This document shows, in pieces, positions 8,406-15,187 of a stretch of 17,764 bases of DNA. The stretch spans positions 1-17,764 of the forward strand of contig JAUVKE010000015.1 of the NCBI GenBank assembly GCA_030592105.1, written 5' to 3'. The position numbers and the translations under genes were made by a program. The first letter of the stretch is position 1; each line of letters begins with the position of its first letter. Under the pieces are notes generated by a model. The model ran no database searches and was not told the origin of the DNA. It worked only from the letters and a program-made list of their open reading frames with translations. This DNA comes from Desulfobacteraceae bacterium (GTDB taxonomy: Bacteria; Desulfobacterota; Desulfobacteria; Desulfobacterales; BuS5).

Positions 8406-9155
8406 ATGAAACGATTACTGGCAGGTATAGAATTTCTTAAAATAGTGCCGCTGCCGGCTATTTGCCGGCATACGGAAAAAGATCTTGTGCGGAGTGTGCC
8501 GTTTTTCCCACTTGTTGGGTTGCTTATAGGTCTGCCAGCCGCCGGAATCTCAATAATATTTGATGGATTTTTCCCACCCATGGTGATCTCTGTGTTTATA
8601 ACAGCATGGCTTGTCGTGGCGCATGGTGGTCTTCATCTTGATGGGATCGGCGATACTGCTGATGGTTTTTTCAGCCATAACAGCCTTGATCGGGTTATGG
8701 AAATTATGAGGGACAACAGTATTGGTGCATTTGGATGTGTGGCAATTATGGGAATCCTTGCATTTAAGATAGCGGCCATTGGTTCCATGTCATGTGAGCA
8801 CCGTACAATGGCGGTGTTGCTTGCTCCCATTGCAGGCCGTTGCGTCATGGTACCAATGCTGAGTTTTCTGCCCTCAGCAAGACCGGATGGATTAGGCCAT
8901 CTGCTTTCTCAAGGAAGATCTGTCTTCGAGTCATTTTGGGTATTATTTTTTTTCCTTGCAGCATCATGGATAGCAGCACGATTCGCAGGCCTGATTGCTG
9001 CCGCCGCAGTTATAATTACAACAGTATTATTCGCTTGTTTTTGCATGTTAAGGATTAAAGGTACAACCGGTGATACCATAGGTGCATCAAGCGAAATCGC
9101 AGAAACAGTAATCCTGCTTGTACTCTCCATTCAACCGATTAGCTGTCTCTGGTAA
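8406..9155 (+). CDS. cobS: Adenosylcobinamide-GDP ribazoletransferase (cobalamin synthase)
   Basis: CobS joins adenosylcobinamide-GDP with alpha-ribazole (or its 5'-phosphate) to give adenosylcobalamin (phosphate), the last assembly step, in the inner membrane. The 249-residue protein has several hydrophobic helices and the family signatures HGGLHLDGIGDTADGFF (residues 73-89, with the Asp cluster D79, D83, D86) and GTTGDTIGASSEI (219-231). I start at ATG 8406 because AAAGGT lies 7 bases upstream and the protein then begins MKRLLAGIEFLKIVPLP, typical of CobS; ATG 8379 is in frame but has no ribosome site. It lies 65 bases behind the chelatase gene with no terminator seen between, so it may be on the same transcript, and it converges with cobO. 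It should not be confused with the unrelated AAA+ cobaltochelatase subunit also called CobS in aerobic pathways. Confidence 0.95.
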   Translation: MKRLLAGIEFLKIVPLPAICRHTEKDLVRSVPFFPLVGLLIGLPAAGISIIFDGFFPPMVISVFITAWLVVAHGGLHLDGIGDTADGFFSHNSLDRVMEIMRDNSIGAFGCVAIMGILAFKIAAIGSMSCEHRTMAVLLAPIAGRCVMVPMLSFLPSARPDGLGHLLSQGRSVFESFWVLFFFLAASWIAARFAGLIAAAAVIITTVLFACFCMLRIKGTTGDTIGASSEIAETVILLVLSIQPISCLW

Positions 9156-9290
9156 CAACCTCCGATCATGGATAGGTGTGACAAAATATAAAAAACAGAT
9201 TAGCGCACTTGTCGTTCCGGCGGAGGCCGGAATCCAGAAATTAGAGGCCGAAATTGGAAGCAATCCCGTTTTTTCAATCGTGAACGGTTA
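9156..9290. other. Convergent intergenic gap between cobS and cobO
   Basis: This short gap contains repeat copy A. I see no gene. No classical GC-hairpin plus T-run terminator could be found for either gene; the repeat hairpin is the best candidate for a bidirectional stop. Confidence 0.5.
9211..9237 (+). repeat. 27-nt palindromic repeat, copy A
   Basis: A perfect 7-bp stem (TTCCGGC at 9215-9221, GCCGGAA at 9226-9232) with a 4-base loop, flanked by GTCG on the left and TCCAG on the right. 24 of 27 bases match copy B at 13408-13434, in the same orientation. It sits in the 135-base gap between the converging cobS and cobO genes, where a hairpin could also help end transcription from either side, although no long T-run follows. 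It resembles the dispersed extragenic palindromes common in Proteobacteria. Confidence 0.75.
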
Positions 9291-9824
9291 CTAAAACTCT
9301 ACACCCTTTTGTGCTGCCCATCCAGTTTCAAAGCCGTGCTTAAGCGGACGCATTTCAGTGACAGTGTCGGCTGTTTTGATAAGTTTTTCAGAAGCATGGC
9401 GGCCTGTTAAAACGATAACAGTTTTTAATGCCGTTTTTTTAATAGCTTCAATTACTTCACACTCATCAAGGATTCCTTTGGAAACTGCGGTGACAACTTC
9501 ATCAAGAACTATTATGTCCCATTTGCCTGATGTTAATGCGTCAGCCGCATATTTCATTCCTTTTATTGCTGCGTGCTGATGCTTTAAAAACTCCGGAGCA
9601 TCTTTTGCCGGTAAAAAACCGAGACCAGTCTGAATAATTTTAACGTCAGGGATTTGCTGTAATGCACTGATTTCACCTGTTGAATCATCAGATTTAATAA
9701 ACTGAATTATGAGCGATTTTAAGCCATGGCCAGAAGCGCGAAGAACCATTCCTAATGCTGCTGTTGTTTTACCTTTGCCTGTTCCGGTAAAAAGAAGCGT
9801 GCGATTATAATTTAATTCTGTCAT
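9291..9824 (-). CDS. cobO: Corrinoid (cob(I)yrinic acid a,c-diamide) adenosyltransferase, CobO/BtuR type
   Basis: Transfers the 5'-deoxyadenosyl group from ATP to the reduced cobalt of a corrinoid in the cytoplasm. The 177-residue protein has a P-loop GTGKGKTT at 14-21, the family's N-terminal form, a Walker B IIVLDEV at 104-110, RHASEKLIKTADTVTEM at 142-158, and the usual C-terminal HGFETGWAAQKGVEF. Length is normal for the CobA/CobO/BtuR family; PduO and EutT types are unrelated. The start ATG (complement of 9822-9824) lies 11 bases after the cbiB stop with only a weak ribosome site, so it is the third gene of the minus-strand cobalamin operon. The stop is TAG. The protein could act both in de novo synthesis and in salvage of imported corrinoids. 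Confidence 0.95.
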   Translation of the reverse strand: MTELNYNRTLLFTGTGKGKTTAALGMVLRASGHGLKSLIIQFIKSDDSTGEISALQQIPDVKIIQTGLGFLPAKDAPEFLKHQHAAIKGMKYAADALTSGKWDIIVLDEVVTAVSKGILDECEVIEAIKKTALKTVIVLTGRHASEKLIKTADTVTEMRPLKHGFETGWAAQKGVEF

Positions 9825-9835
9825 ATTATCATTCT

Positions 9836-10780
9836 CTATAATAAAATTCTAATTCCGGTCATAAATAATACAGCCACGATCGTAACAGCAAACATTAGCC
9901 TGTTTGTCTTGCAGATGTGCCGCCGCTCCAGGGGATTAATCGGATCTCCTAATTTAGGCGTTGAGCTTAATTGTCCGTTTCGAACTATTTGCCCGCCAAT
10001 CTGAACTCCAAGTGCTCCGGCAAATGCCGCTTCAGAATAACCTGCATTGGGACTTATATGCTTTTGTGCATCTCTTAAACCAGTACAAAAAGCTTGTTTT
10101 GCATGGTTACCCGACAGTGCCGCACCGATTGTTACAAACAAAAGGCTTAAGCGTGCAGGAATATAATTTGCAACATCATCGATTCGTGCTGAGGCTGTTC
10201 CAAATTGCAGATAACGATCATTTTTATATCCAAAGGTAGAATCCAGAGTATTTACAGCTTTGTAAACCATAGCGCCAACCGGACCAAAAAGAACTGCATA
10301 AAAAAGCGGTGCGAGAATACCATCAACAGAATTTTCTGCCACGCTTTCGACTGCTGCCCGAACAATGCCCTGTTCATTGAGTTGTTCTGTATCGCGGCCT
10401 ACCATGCGTGAGACAAAATGTCTCGCTTTTGGAAGATCGCCTGTTTCAAGCTCCTGGAACACGGCATTACTGTGAACTGCAAGATCTTTTACTGCAAAAG
10501 TTGTATAGAGTATCCAGATTTCAAAAAGATCGCCTGTCAGGAGAGAAAAACTGCGTGCTGTAATCAACAGTCCCCATGTTATACAACCGGTTCCTGCAAT
10601 AATAATCACAGCAACGACAATTCCGGCGAAGCGCTGATTGCAGAATATTTGTCGTGACGGTTTTTCAAGCATCTGAGCAGTTCGACCGATAAGGCACACA
10701 GGATGAGGCAGCCACCGGGGATCGCCTATGAGAAAATCCAGAATAAGTGCAATCCAGATATGCAGAACAAGAGTATTCAT
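9836..10780 (-). CDS. cbiB: Adenosylcobinamide-phosphate synthase
   Basis: CbiB (called CobD in aerobic-pathway naming) is an inner-membrane enzyme that couples adenosylcobyric acid with (R)-1-amino-2-propanol O-2-phosphate to give adenosylcobinamide phosphate. The 314-residue protein shows family motifs: LDFLIGDPRWLPHPVCLIG at 14-32, ENSVDGILAPLFYAVLFGP at 149-167, YKAVNTLDSTFGYKNDRY at 173-190, and SPNAGYSEAAFAGALGVQIGG at 243-263, with hydrophobic segments at both ends and in the middle. The start ATG (complement of 10778-10780) overlaps the upstream stop by 4 bases (ATGA), giving translational coupling to the fused enzyme that makes both of its substrates. The stop is TAG. Family assignment is certain from motifs and context. 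Confidence 0.95.
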   Translation of the reverse strand: MNTLVLHIWIALILDFLIGDPRWLPHPVCLIGRTAQMLEKPSRQIFCNQRFAGIVVAVIIIAGTGCITWGLLITARSFSLLTGDLFEIWILYTTFAVKDLAVHSNAVFQELETGDLPKARHFVSRMVGRDTEQLNEQGIVRAAVESVAENSVDGILAPLFYAVLFGPVGAMVYKAVNTLDSTFGYKNDRYLQFGTASARIDDVANYIPARLSLLFVTIGAALSGNHAKQAFCTGLRDAQKHISPNAGYSEAAFAGALGVQIGGQIVRNGQLSSTPKLGDPINPLERRHICKTNRLMFAVTIVAVLFMTGIRILL

Positions 10781-13359
10781 TTTATGCCCATTTTTTGATA
10801 GATTTTATCCACATTAAGATTTGCGCGTACAATGTCTGCAAGCCGGTTTAACGCAGGTTCAATATCAAATATAGTCTGTATTTTTTTTATGGCGGGGAGA
10901 CCGCGTCGTACCCGAAGATCATCTATGAACCAGCGCCGAAAAGCATCAGCATCAAAAAGGCCATGCAGATAAGTGCCAAAAATACGGCCATCCTTTAAAG
11001 CATAACCTATGGTTTCACCATCTTCACTAACCACTGCCGGCTGCAGGTATTCACCCGTTGTTTGTCCATGGTGAATCTCATATCCCCGAAGCTCAAGTCC
11101 CGATGCAATATGTCGGGCTGTGACAGTTTTAAGTGCTTTCTCTTCCTTGATAACAGTTTTAATCGATAGTAATGACAGACCAGGCTGTGAACCAGCATCA
11201 GACTCTATGCAGTCAGGATCTGCAATGGTTGTTCCGAGGATCTGAAATCCGCCACAGATGCCGACGATGGTTGTCTCTTTTTTTCTGGCGAGTGTTGTAA
11301 TCCGTTCTGCCATACCGCTTTTACGTAAATAATCAAGGTCACTCAGTACATTTTTACTCCCAGGAATAATTATGGCATCAGGTATGCCGAGATCATCAGT
11401 CTTACGGATAATCTTCAGCAGAACATCCTGTTCGAGATTAATAGAATCAAAATCGGTAAAATTTGAGATATGTGGAAGATCAATTATTGCGATCTCTACC
11501 TGATCAACGTCTTTTGATTTAATTTCCTGTTTGCGGGTTTTAAAACTTACAGAATCTTCTTCGGGAATCCCAAGGTTATGGATATAGGGGATCACGCCAA
11601 AAGTAGGTAATCCAGTATATTGTTGCGTATAATCAATGGCATCGTCAAGTAATTTCTTTTTTCCACGAAACCGGTTGATAACAAAGCCTGCCACCATCGC
11701 ACGTTCTTTTTCAGAAAGAACTTCAGTTGTTCCTATAAAAGATGCGAACACGCCACCACGATCAATATCACCCACAATAAGAACCGGAGCCTCTGATAGA
11801 GCAGCCATGGCCATGTTCACGATGTCATGATGTTTTAAGTTGACTTCTCCAGGGCTCCCTGCACCTTCGATAACGATTGCATCTGCTTCTAATGACAGAG
11901 ATTCATATGCTTTTTTTACTGTTTCAAATGCCTGAGATTTAAAATTAATATAATCATCAACCTGCATATTTCCTACTGGTTTACCAAGCAAAATTACCTG
12001 AGAGCCTGTATCTGAGCTCGGTTTAAGCAATACGGGGTTCATTCGCACATCAGGGTCGAGCCTGCATGCCTGAGCTTGTACTACCTGAGCCCGTCCCATC
12101 TCACCCCCATCCTGTGTTACATATGAATTCAGCGACATATTTTGAGCTTTAAACGGCGCTACTTTATAACCATCCTGGAACAAAATACGACAAAAAGCAG
12201 CAGCAAGAACGCTCTTTCCTGCATTGGATGAGGTTCCCTGAAACATTATTGCCGGTATTTGCGGTTTTACGCAAGTCGATTTTCTTTTTTGCGGAAGTGC
12301 ACCAAGCAAAGTGGCCATGGCATCTATCAGTTGTTTGTTCTCCTTTGCTGTACGCACGGCTACCCTGAAATAGCGCCCGTCTAATCCTTCATAATTGCTG
12401 CATACGCGGATTGAGATCCGGTTAATAATGAGCTCATCAGCCAGGGCTGCAGCATCGAAATTTGTATTTTCCAAACGAGCCAGCAAATAGTTGGCAGAAG
12501 ATGGAAAGACTTTAACAGAATCAAAATCTGCAAGGTCTTGAAAAAGTTGTTCACGAAGCAGTGGAATCTCTTTACGCGTTTTCTCAGCATAGGCAAGGTC
12601 TTTGAGAACAGCAACACCAACAGCCTGAACCAGGCTTCCTACTGACCAGGGAGGAATAACCTCTGCGATACGCTGTGCAATCGGTTCCGGAGCAAGTGCA
12701 TACCCAAGACGCAAACCCGGAATTGCATAAAATTTGGTCATAGATCTGAGAATAATGATGTTTGGTCTGTTGTAGGAAATTATACTTTGATAACCATCAA
12801 CAAAGTCCGCAAACGCTTCATCTATAACAAAAAAAGTGGAAGGATTTCGTAACGCAACCTCTAACAGTTTTTCTGAATCGAACATTGCTCCGGATGGATT
12901 GGCTGGTTGTCCGGCGATCACCATATCACAGCCGGACAGTTTCTGCTCAACCTTATTCCAGTCAATAGAGAATCCGCTTTCGGAATCTAATATAATGGTG
13001 ATAATATCAATTCCTGTACGAATAGCCGCAGTCGTATAATCGATATAACCTGGAACGGGAATTATCGCTTTTCGAACAGATAGAGCGCGGGGAAGTGCAT
13101 ATAAAAGTTCTGTAGAACCATTCCCGCAGACCACCTGTTCTACAGAGACAGATAATGCGGAGGCAATGGTTTTGCGCAACGTCAGAGATTGCGGGTCAGG
13201 ATAATGCACAACCTCACTGAGATGACGCGAAAGTACCCGACGAAGAGATTCTGGATAGCCCAGTGGATTTATGTTTGCACTAAAATCGAGTAACTCTTCG
13301 GTACTGCATCCAGCGATATTCGCCAGATTTCTGATATCTCCACCGTGTCCAAATTTCAT
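10777..13359 (-). CDS. cbiP: Fused L-threonine-O-3-phosphate decarboxylase and cobyric acid synthase (CobD-CbiP)
   Basis: 860-residue two-enzyme fusion. Residues 1 to about 353 are a PLP-dependent class I/II aminotransferase-fold decarboxylase (CobD of Salmonella, CobC of Pseudomonas) that turns threonine phosphate into aminopropanol phosphate: FSANINPLGYP at 26-36, CGNGSTELLYALP at 78-90, the PLP lysine K209 in RSMTKFYAIPGLRLGY. After a short basic linker (about 354-367), residues 368-860 are CbiP/CobQ cobyric acid synthase, which amidates four side chains of the corrin ring using glutamine and ATP: a P-loop-like GTSSNAGKS at 375-383, KAQNMSLNSYVT at 404-415, class I glutamine amidotransferase Cys702 in VGICGGFQILG, and His799 in YLHG. 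Both halves look complete with catalytic residues present, so this is not a frameshift artefact. First gene of the minus-strand operon; its stop TGA overlaps the cbiB start. No clear ribosome site precedes ATG at 13359. No cobalamin riboswitch was seen upstream. Confidence 0.93.
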   Translation of the reverse strand: MKFGHGGDIRNLANIAGCSTEELLDFSANINPLGYPESLRRVLSRHLSEVVHYPDPQSLTLRKTIASALSVSVEQVVCGNGSTELLYALPRALSVRKAIIPVPGYIDYTTAAIRTGIDIITIILDSESGFSIDWNKVEQKLSGCDMVIAGQPANPSGAMFDSEKLLEVALRNPSTFFVIDEAFADFVDGYQSIISYNRPNIIILRSMTKFYAIPGLRLGYALAPEPIAQRIAEVIPPWSVGSLVQAVGVAVLKDLAYAEKTRKEIPLLREQLFQDLADFDSVKVFPSSANYLLARLENTNFDAAALADELIINRISIRVCSNYEGLDGRYFRVAVRTAKENKQLIDAMATLLGALPQKRKSTCVKPQIPAIMFQGTSSNAGKSVLAAAFCRILFQDGYKVAPFKAQNMSLNSYVTQDGGEMGRAQVVQAQACRLDPDVRMNPVLLKPSSDTGSQVILLGKPVGNMQVDDYINFKSQAFETVKKAYESLSLEADAIVIEGAGSPGEVNLKHHDIVNMAMAALSEAPVLIVGDIDRGGVFASFIGTTEVLSEKERAMVAGFVINRFRGKKKLLDDAIDYTQQYTGLPTFGVIPYIHNLGIPEEDSVSFKTRKQEIKSKDVDQVEIAIIDLPHISNFTDFDSINLEQDVLLKIIRKTDDLGIPDAIIIPGSKNVLSDLDYLRKSGMAERITTLARKKETTIVGICGGFQILGTTIADPDCIESDAGSQPGLSLLSIKTVIKEEKALKTVTARHIASGLELRGYEIHHGQTTGEYLQPAVVSEDGETIGYALKDGRIFGTYLHGLFDADAFRRWFIDDLRVRRGLPAIKKIQTIFDIEPALNRLADIVRANLNVDKIYQKMGIK

Positions 13360-13407
13360 GATATTTATTTGTTAAATTGTTAAATCGTATCAAATTTCGA
13401 GAAAGCG

Positions 13408-13434
13408 GTCGCTCCGGCGAAGGCCGGAGTCCAG
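13408..13434 (+). repeat. 27-nt palindromic repeat, copy B
   Basis: Same element and orientation as 9211-9237. The stem is CTCCGGC (13412-13418) with GCCGGAG (13423-13429) and a 4-base loop GAAG. Of the three differences from copy A, two are the outermost stem pair (T-A in copy A, C-G here), so pairing is kept. It lies 48 bases upstream of the start of the minus-strand cobalamin operon and next to a probable transposase remnant. Confidence 0.75.
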
Positions 13435-13509
13435 ATGATCTTTAATTCAACTTTTTGAGTAGATTTTTTTAAGAATTAATAGTTTAACCAACTGAAATAA
13501 TTATAAATA

Positions 13510-13896
13510 TTGGAAAAATTTATTAACTATGATATCTATTATTCAATCAAAAACAACCAAATCAAAGATAAGAGTCTTGCCAAAATGCATATTATCCTAT
13601 TTGAATTCCAAAATCAAATCATAAACTCTGAAAAGCTTGGGGTTTTTGGAAGCTGCTTTTTCAGTTTAAAAATCGGAAGCATGCTCAATAAATCAGGTAT
13701 AACCAAAACCAAAGGTGCTTCTTCACTGGAACTGTTCACTATTGTTTTTAACCTGGCATTTATGACTCTGAAAAGAATTCGGAGGGAGATTAGAGATGAG
13801 TTCACTCCTCAAAAAATTGAATTATATTTATCCTTACTATTATTACATATTTTAATTAAAATGGTTCGTGCTTTTTTCCGAAAACTCAAGTAATTG
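13510..13896 (+). pseudogene. Probable internally deleted IS4-like transposase remnant
   Basis: An open frame of about 127 codons with no good start: TTG at 13510 or ATG at 13585, neither with a clear ribosome site. Its middle, LGVFGSCFFSLKIGSMLNKSGITKTKGASSLELFTI taken in parts (codons about 43-78), has the look of the N-terminal region of IS4-type transposases (a short helical segment, then N-K/G-basic, then a hydrophobic run). Codons about 84-127 (RREIRDEF, then IELYLSLLLLHILIKMV) look like the C-terminal tail of such proteins. The DDE catalytic core that should lie between is missing, which suggests an internal deletion that kept the frame. I found no convincing terminal inverted repeats. 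Alternatively it is an unrelated hypothetical protein or a chance frame in AT-rich DNA; moderate to low certainty. Confidence 0.4.
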
Positions 13897-13907
13897 CTTA
13901 AAAGATA

Positions 13908-13936
13908 TTGACTACATACACGCTTCAGCGTATATT
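13908..13936 (+). promoter_or_regulatory. Sigma70-type promoter with palindrome in its spacer
   Basis: TTGACT (-35, 13908-13913), a 17-base spacer and TATATT (-10, 13931-13936), each close to consensus. The -10 ends 57 bases before the ATG of the NYN-domain gene at 13994. The spacer contains the palindrome ACGCT-TC-AGCGT (13920-13931), which could be an operator for a dimeric regulator. Called by eye; no start-site data. Confidence 0.55.
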
Positions 13937-13993
13937 TAAAATGAAAAATATTAAACAGCTAAACAAATTATAATAATTCTAACCTTATAATTC

Positions 13994-14518
13994 ATGTCTA
14001 TCCATATCATTATTGATGGTTATAATTTAATTCGTCAATCTCATTTTTTAAACTCTATTGAACAATTCGATTTTCAACAGGGGAGAATGGCTTTAATATC
14101 TGCAGTTGCCAGATATAAAAAAATCAAGCATCATAAAATTACTCTGGTTTTTGATGGAACAAATGCTGGCAATTCATCGCAGCATATTGATACTGTTGAT
14201 GGGATTAAAATAAAATTTTCTAAAAATGGGGAGACTGCAGATACTGTCATAAAAAATATAGCCTTCAGGGAGAAAGAAAAAGCCCTGATTGTCAGTTCTG
14301 ATCTTGATATAGTCAAATTTTCAGAATCATGCAATGCAACTGTAATAGGTTCTGCAGAATTTGAAAAAAAAGTTAAAACAGCATTCCACTATGATGATCA
14401 GGGTTTTACAGATAAAGAAGAAAATGGATGGATTCCAACAACAAAAAAAAGAGGGCCTAAGAAAAGATTTTCAAAAAAAGAACGGAACGCAAGATTAAAA
14501 ACCAGAAAATTATAGGAT
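13994..14518 (+). CDS. NYN-domain (YacP-like, PIN-fold) predicted ribonuclease
   Basis: 173-residue protein with the NYN/YacP fold signature: IIIDGYNLIRQ at 5-15 with the first catalytic Asp (D8), LVFDG at 51-55 (D54), GETADTVI at 79-86 (D83), and SSDLDI at 101-106 (D103, D105), that is, the acidic cluster that binds divalent metal in PIN-like nucleases. The C-terminal 40 residues are very basic (KKRGPKKRFSKKERNARLK), probably for binding RNA. Members act on structured RNA or ribosome-associated mRNA in some bacteria; the target here is unknown. First gene after the promoter at 13908-13936; no clear ribosome site before ATG. The stop TAG at 14513-14515 is 9 bases before the next gene, whose ribosome site overlaps this stop, so the two are co-transcribed. 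Confidence 0.85.
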
Positions 14519-14524
14519 TTTTTT

Positions 14525-14959
14525 ATGAAGCAAATATGTGTTGTTGATGGTCAGGGAGGAGGCATTGGGAGTGCAATTATAAAAGCCTTAAAGATTTTTT
14601 TCCATGAAACTATTGAAATAATAGCTTTAGGGACTAATGCAATCGCAACAGCACAAATGCTTAAAGCAAAAGCTAATCGTGGAGCATCAGGAGAAAACGC
14701 AATTGTTAGAACTGTTGCCGAGGCTGATATTATTATAGGCCCGGTAGGAATTATTATGGCCCACGCTATGATGGGAGAAGTTACTCCCAATATAGCCAAA
14801 GCTGTGGCTGCATGCAAAGGGAAAAAGCTGCTTTTACCTCTTTCGCAGGAGAATATTGAAATAATCGGAGTCTCTTCAATACCGCTTCCTCATTTAATAG
14901 AGACATTAATACAGCATAATCTTAAGGATTTATACGAAAAACAGGCTGCAATCAAATAA
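14525..14959 (+). CDS. DUF3842 family protein
   Basis: 144-residue protein matching DUF3842: the N-terminus KQICVVDGQGGGIGSAII (residues 2-19) is a glycine-rich loop of Rossmann type that would suit a nucleotide, followed by ALGTNAIATAQMLKAKANRGASGENAI, EADIIIGPVGIIMAHAMMGEVTP, and a C-terminal half with LLLPL and EIIGVSS. The function is not known. It has a ribosome site AGGA at 14514-14517, 7 bases before ATG, and is followed after 15 bases by the CooT-family gene. Close pairing with CooT-type nickel proteins suggests a role near metal-enzyme maturation in anaerobes, but this is inference from neighbours only. Confidence 0.85.
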   Translation: MKQICVVDGQGGGIGSAIIKALKIFFHETIEIIALGTNAIATAQMLKAKANRGASGENAIVRTVAEADIIIGPVGIIMAHAMMGEVTPNIAKAVAACKGKKLLLPLSQENIEIIGVSSIPLPHLIETLIQHNLKDLYEKQAAIK

Positions 14960-14974
14960 AAGGAGAATAATATC

Positions 14975-15163
14975 ATGTGTGAAGCAAGTGCTTATTTAAT
15001 TACGAATGACAATAAAGAATTGATAATGGAATCTGTAGATATAGTTGAACCTGAAGAAAATGGTGTCAGAATAATTAATATCTTCGGGGAACAAAAATTT
15101 ATAAATGCAAATATACATTCTCTTTCTCTTGTTGATCATAATATATTTTTAAAAGAAAATTAA
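14975..15163 (+). CDS. CooT family nickel-binding protein
   Basis: 62-residue protein that starts MCEASAYLI and continues with a short beta-rich sequence (VDIVEPEENGVRIINIFGEQKF, then SLSLVDHNIFLKEN), the full pattern of the CooT family. CooT of Rhodospirillum rubrum is a dimeric nickel-binding protein for maturation of Ni-Fe carbon monoxide dehydrogenase; its Cys2 next to the start binds nickel, and Cys2 is present here as the only cysteine. A strong ribosome site AAAGGAG (about 14959-14965) precedes ATG by 9 bases, so high translation is likely. No CODH gene is in the window; one elsewhere in the genome would be expected. The name follows the family; a CODH role is inferred. Confidence 0.88.
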   Translation: MCEASAYLITNDNKELIMESVDIVEPEENGVRIINIFGEQKFINANIHSLSLVDHNIFLKEN

Positions 15164-15187
15164 AGATTTTTTTAGAACAAATTTACA

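Larger units (their letters stand above)
13360..13993. other. 634-base AT-rich intergenic region between divergent operons
   Basis: This gap separates the minus-strand cobalamin operon from the plus-strand NYN-DUF3842-CooT-ispH-moeA series. It holds a tandem 8-bp repeat (GTTAAATT then GTTAAATC, 13371-13386), repeat copy B, a probable transposase remnant and a sigma70-like promoter facing right. I saw no tRNA, no small RNA, no cobalamin riboswitch (no B12-box sequence) and no convincing promoter for the minus-strand operon. Confidence 0.6.

Noticed and set aside
8452..8470. Perfect 7-bp inverted repeat TGCCGGC/GCCGGCA inside cobS
   Set aside because: It falls in codons 16-22 of a real gene and encodes a normal CobS sequence; no T-run or partner structure to support a regulatory role.
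13365..13393. TTGATA plus an AT-rich hexamer as promoter of the minus-strand cobalamin operon
   Set aside because: The -10 match is poor and the site would give an almost leaderless transcript; not convincing.
13360..13510. Cobalamin riboswitch upstream of the CobD-CbiP gene
   Set aside because: No B12-box-like sequence or conserved riboswitch core found on either strand here, nor between 8341 and 8405.
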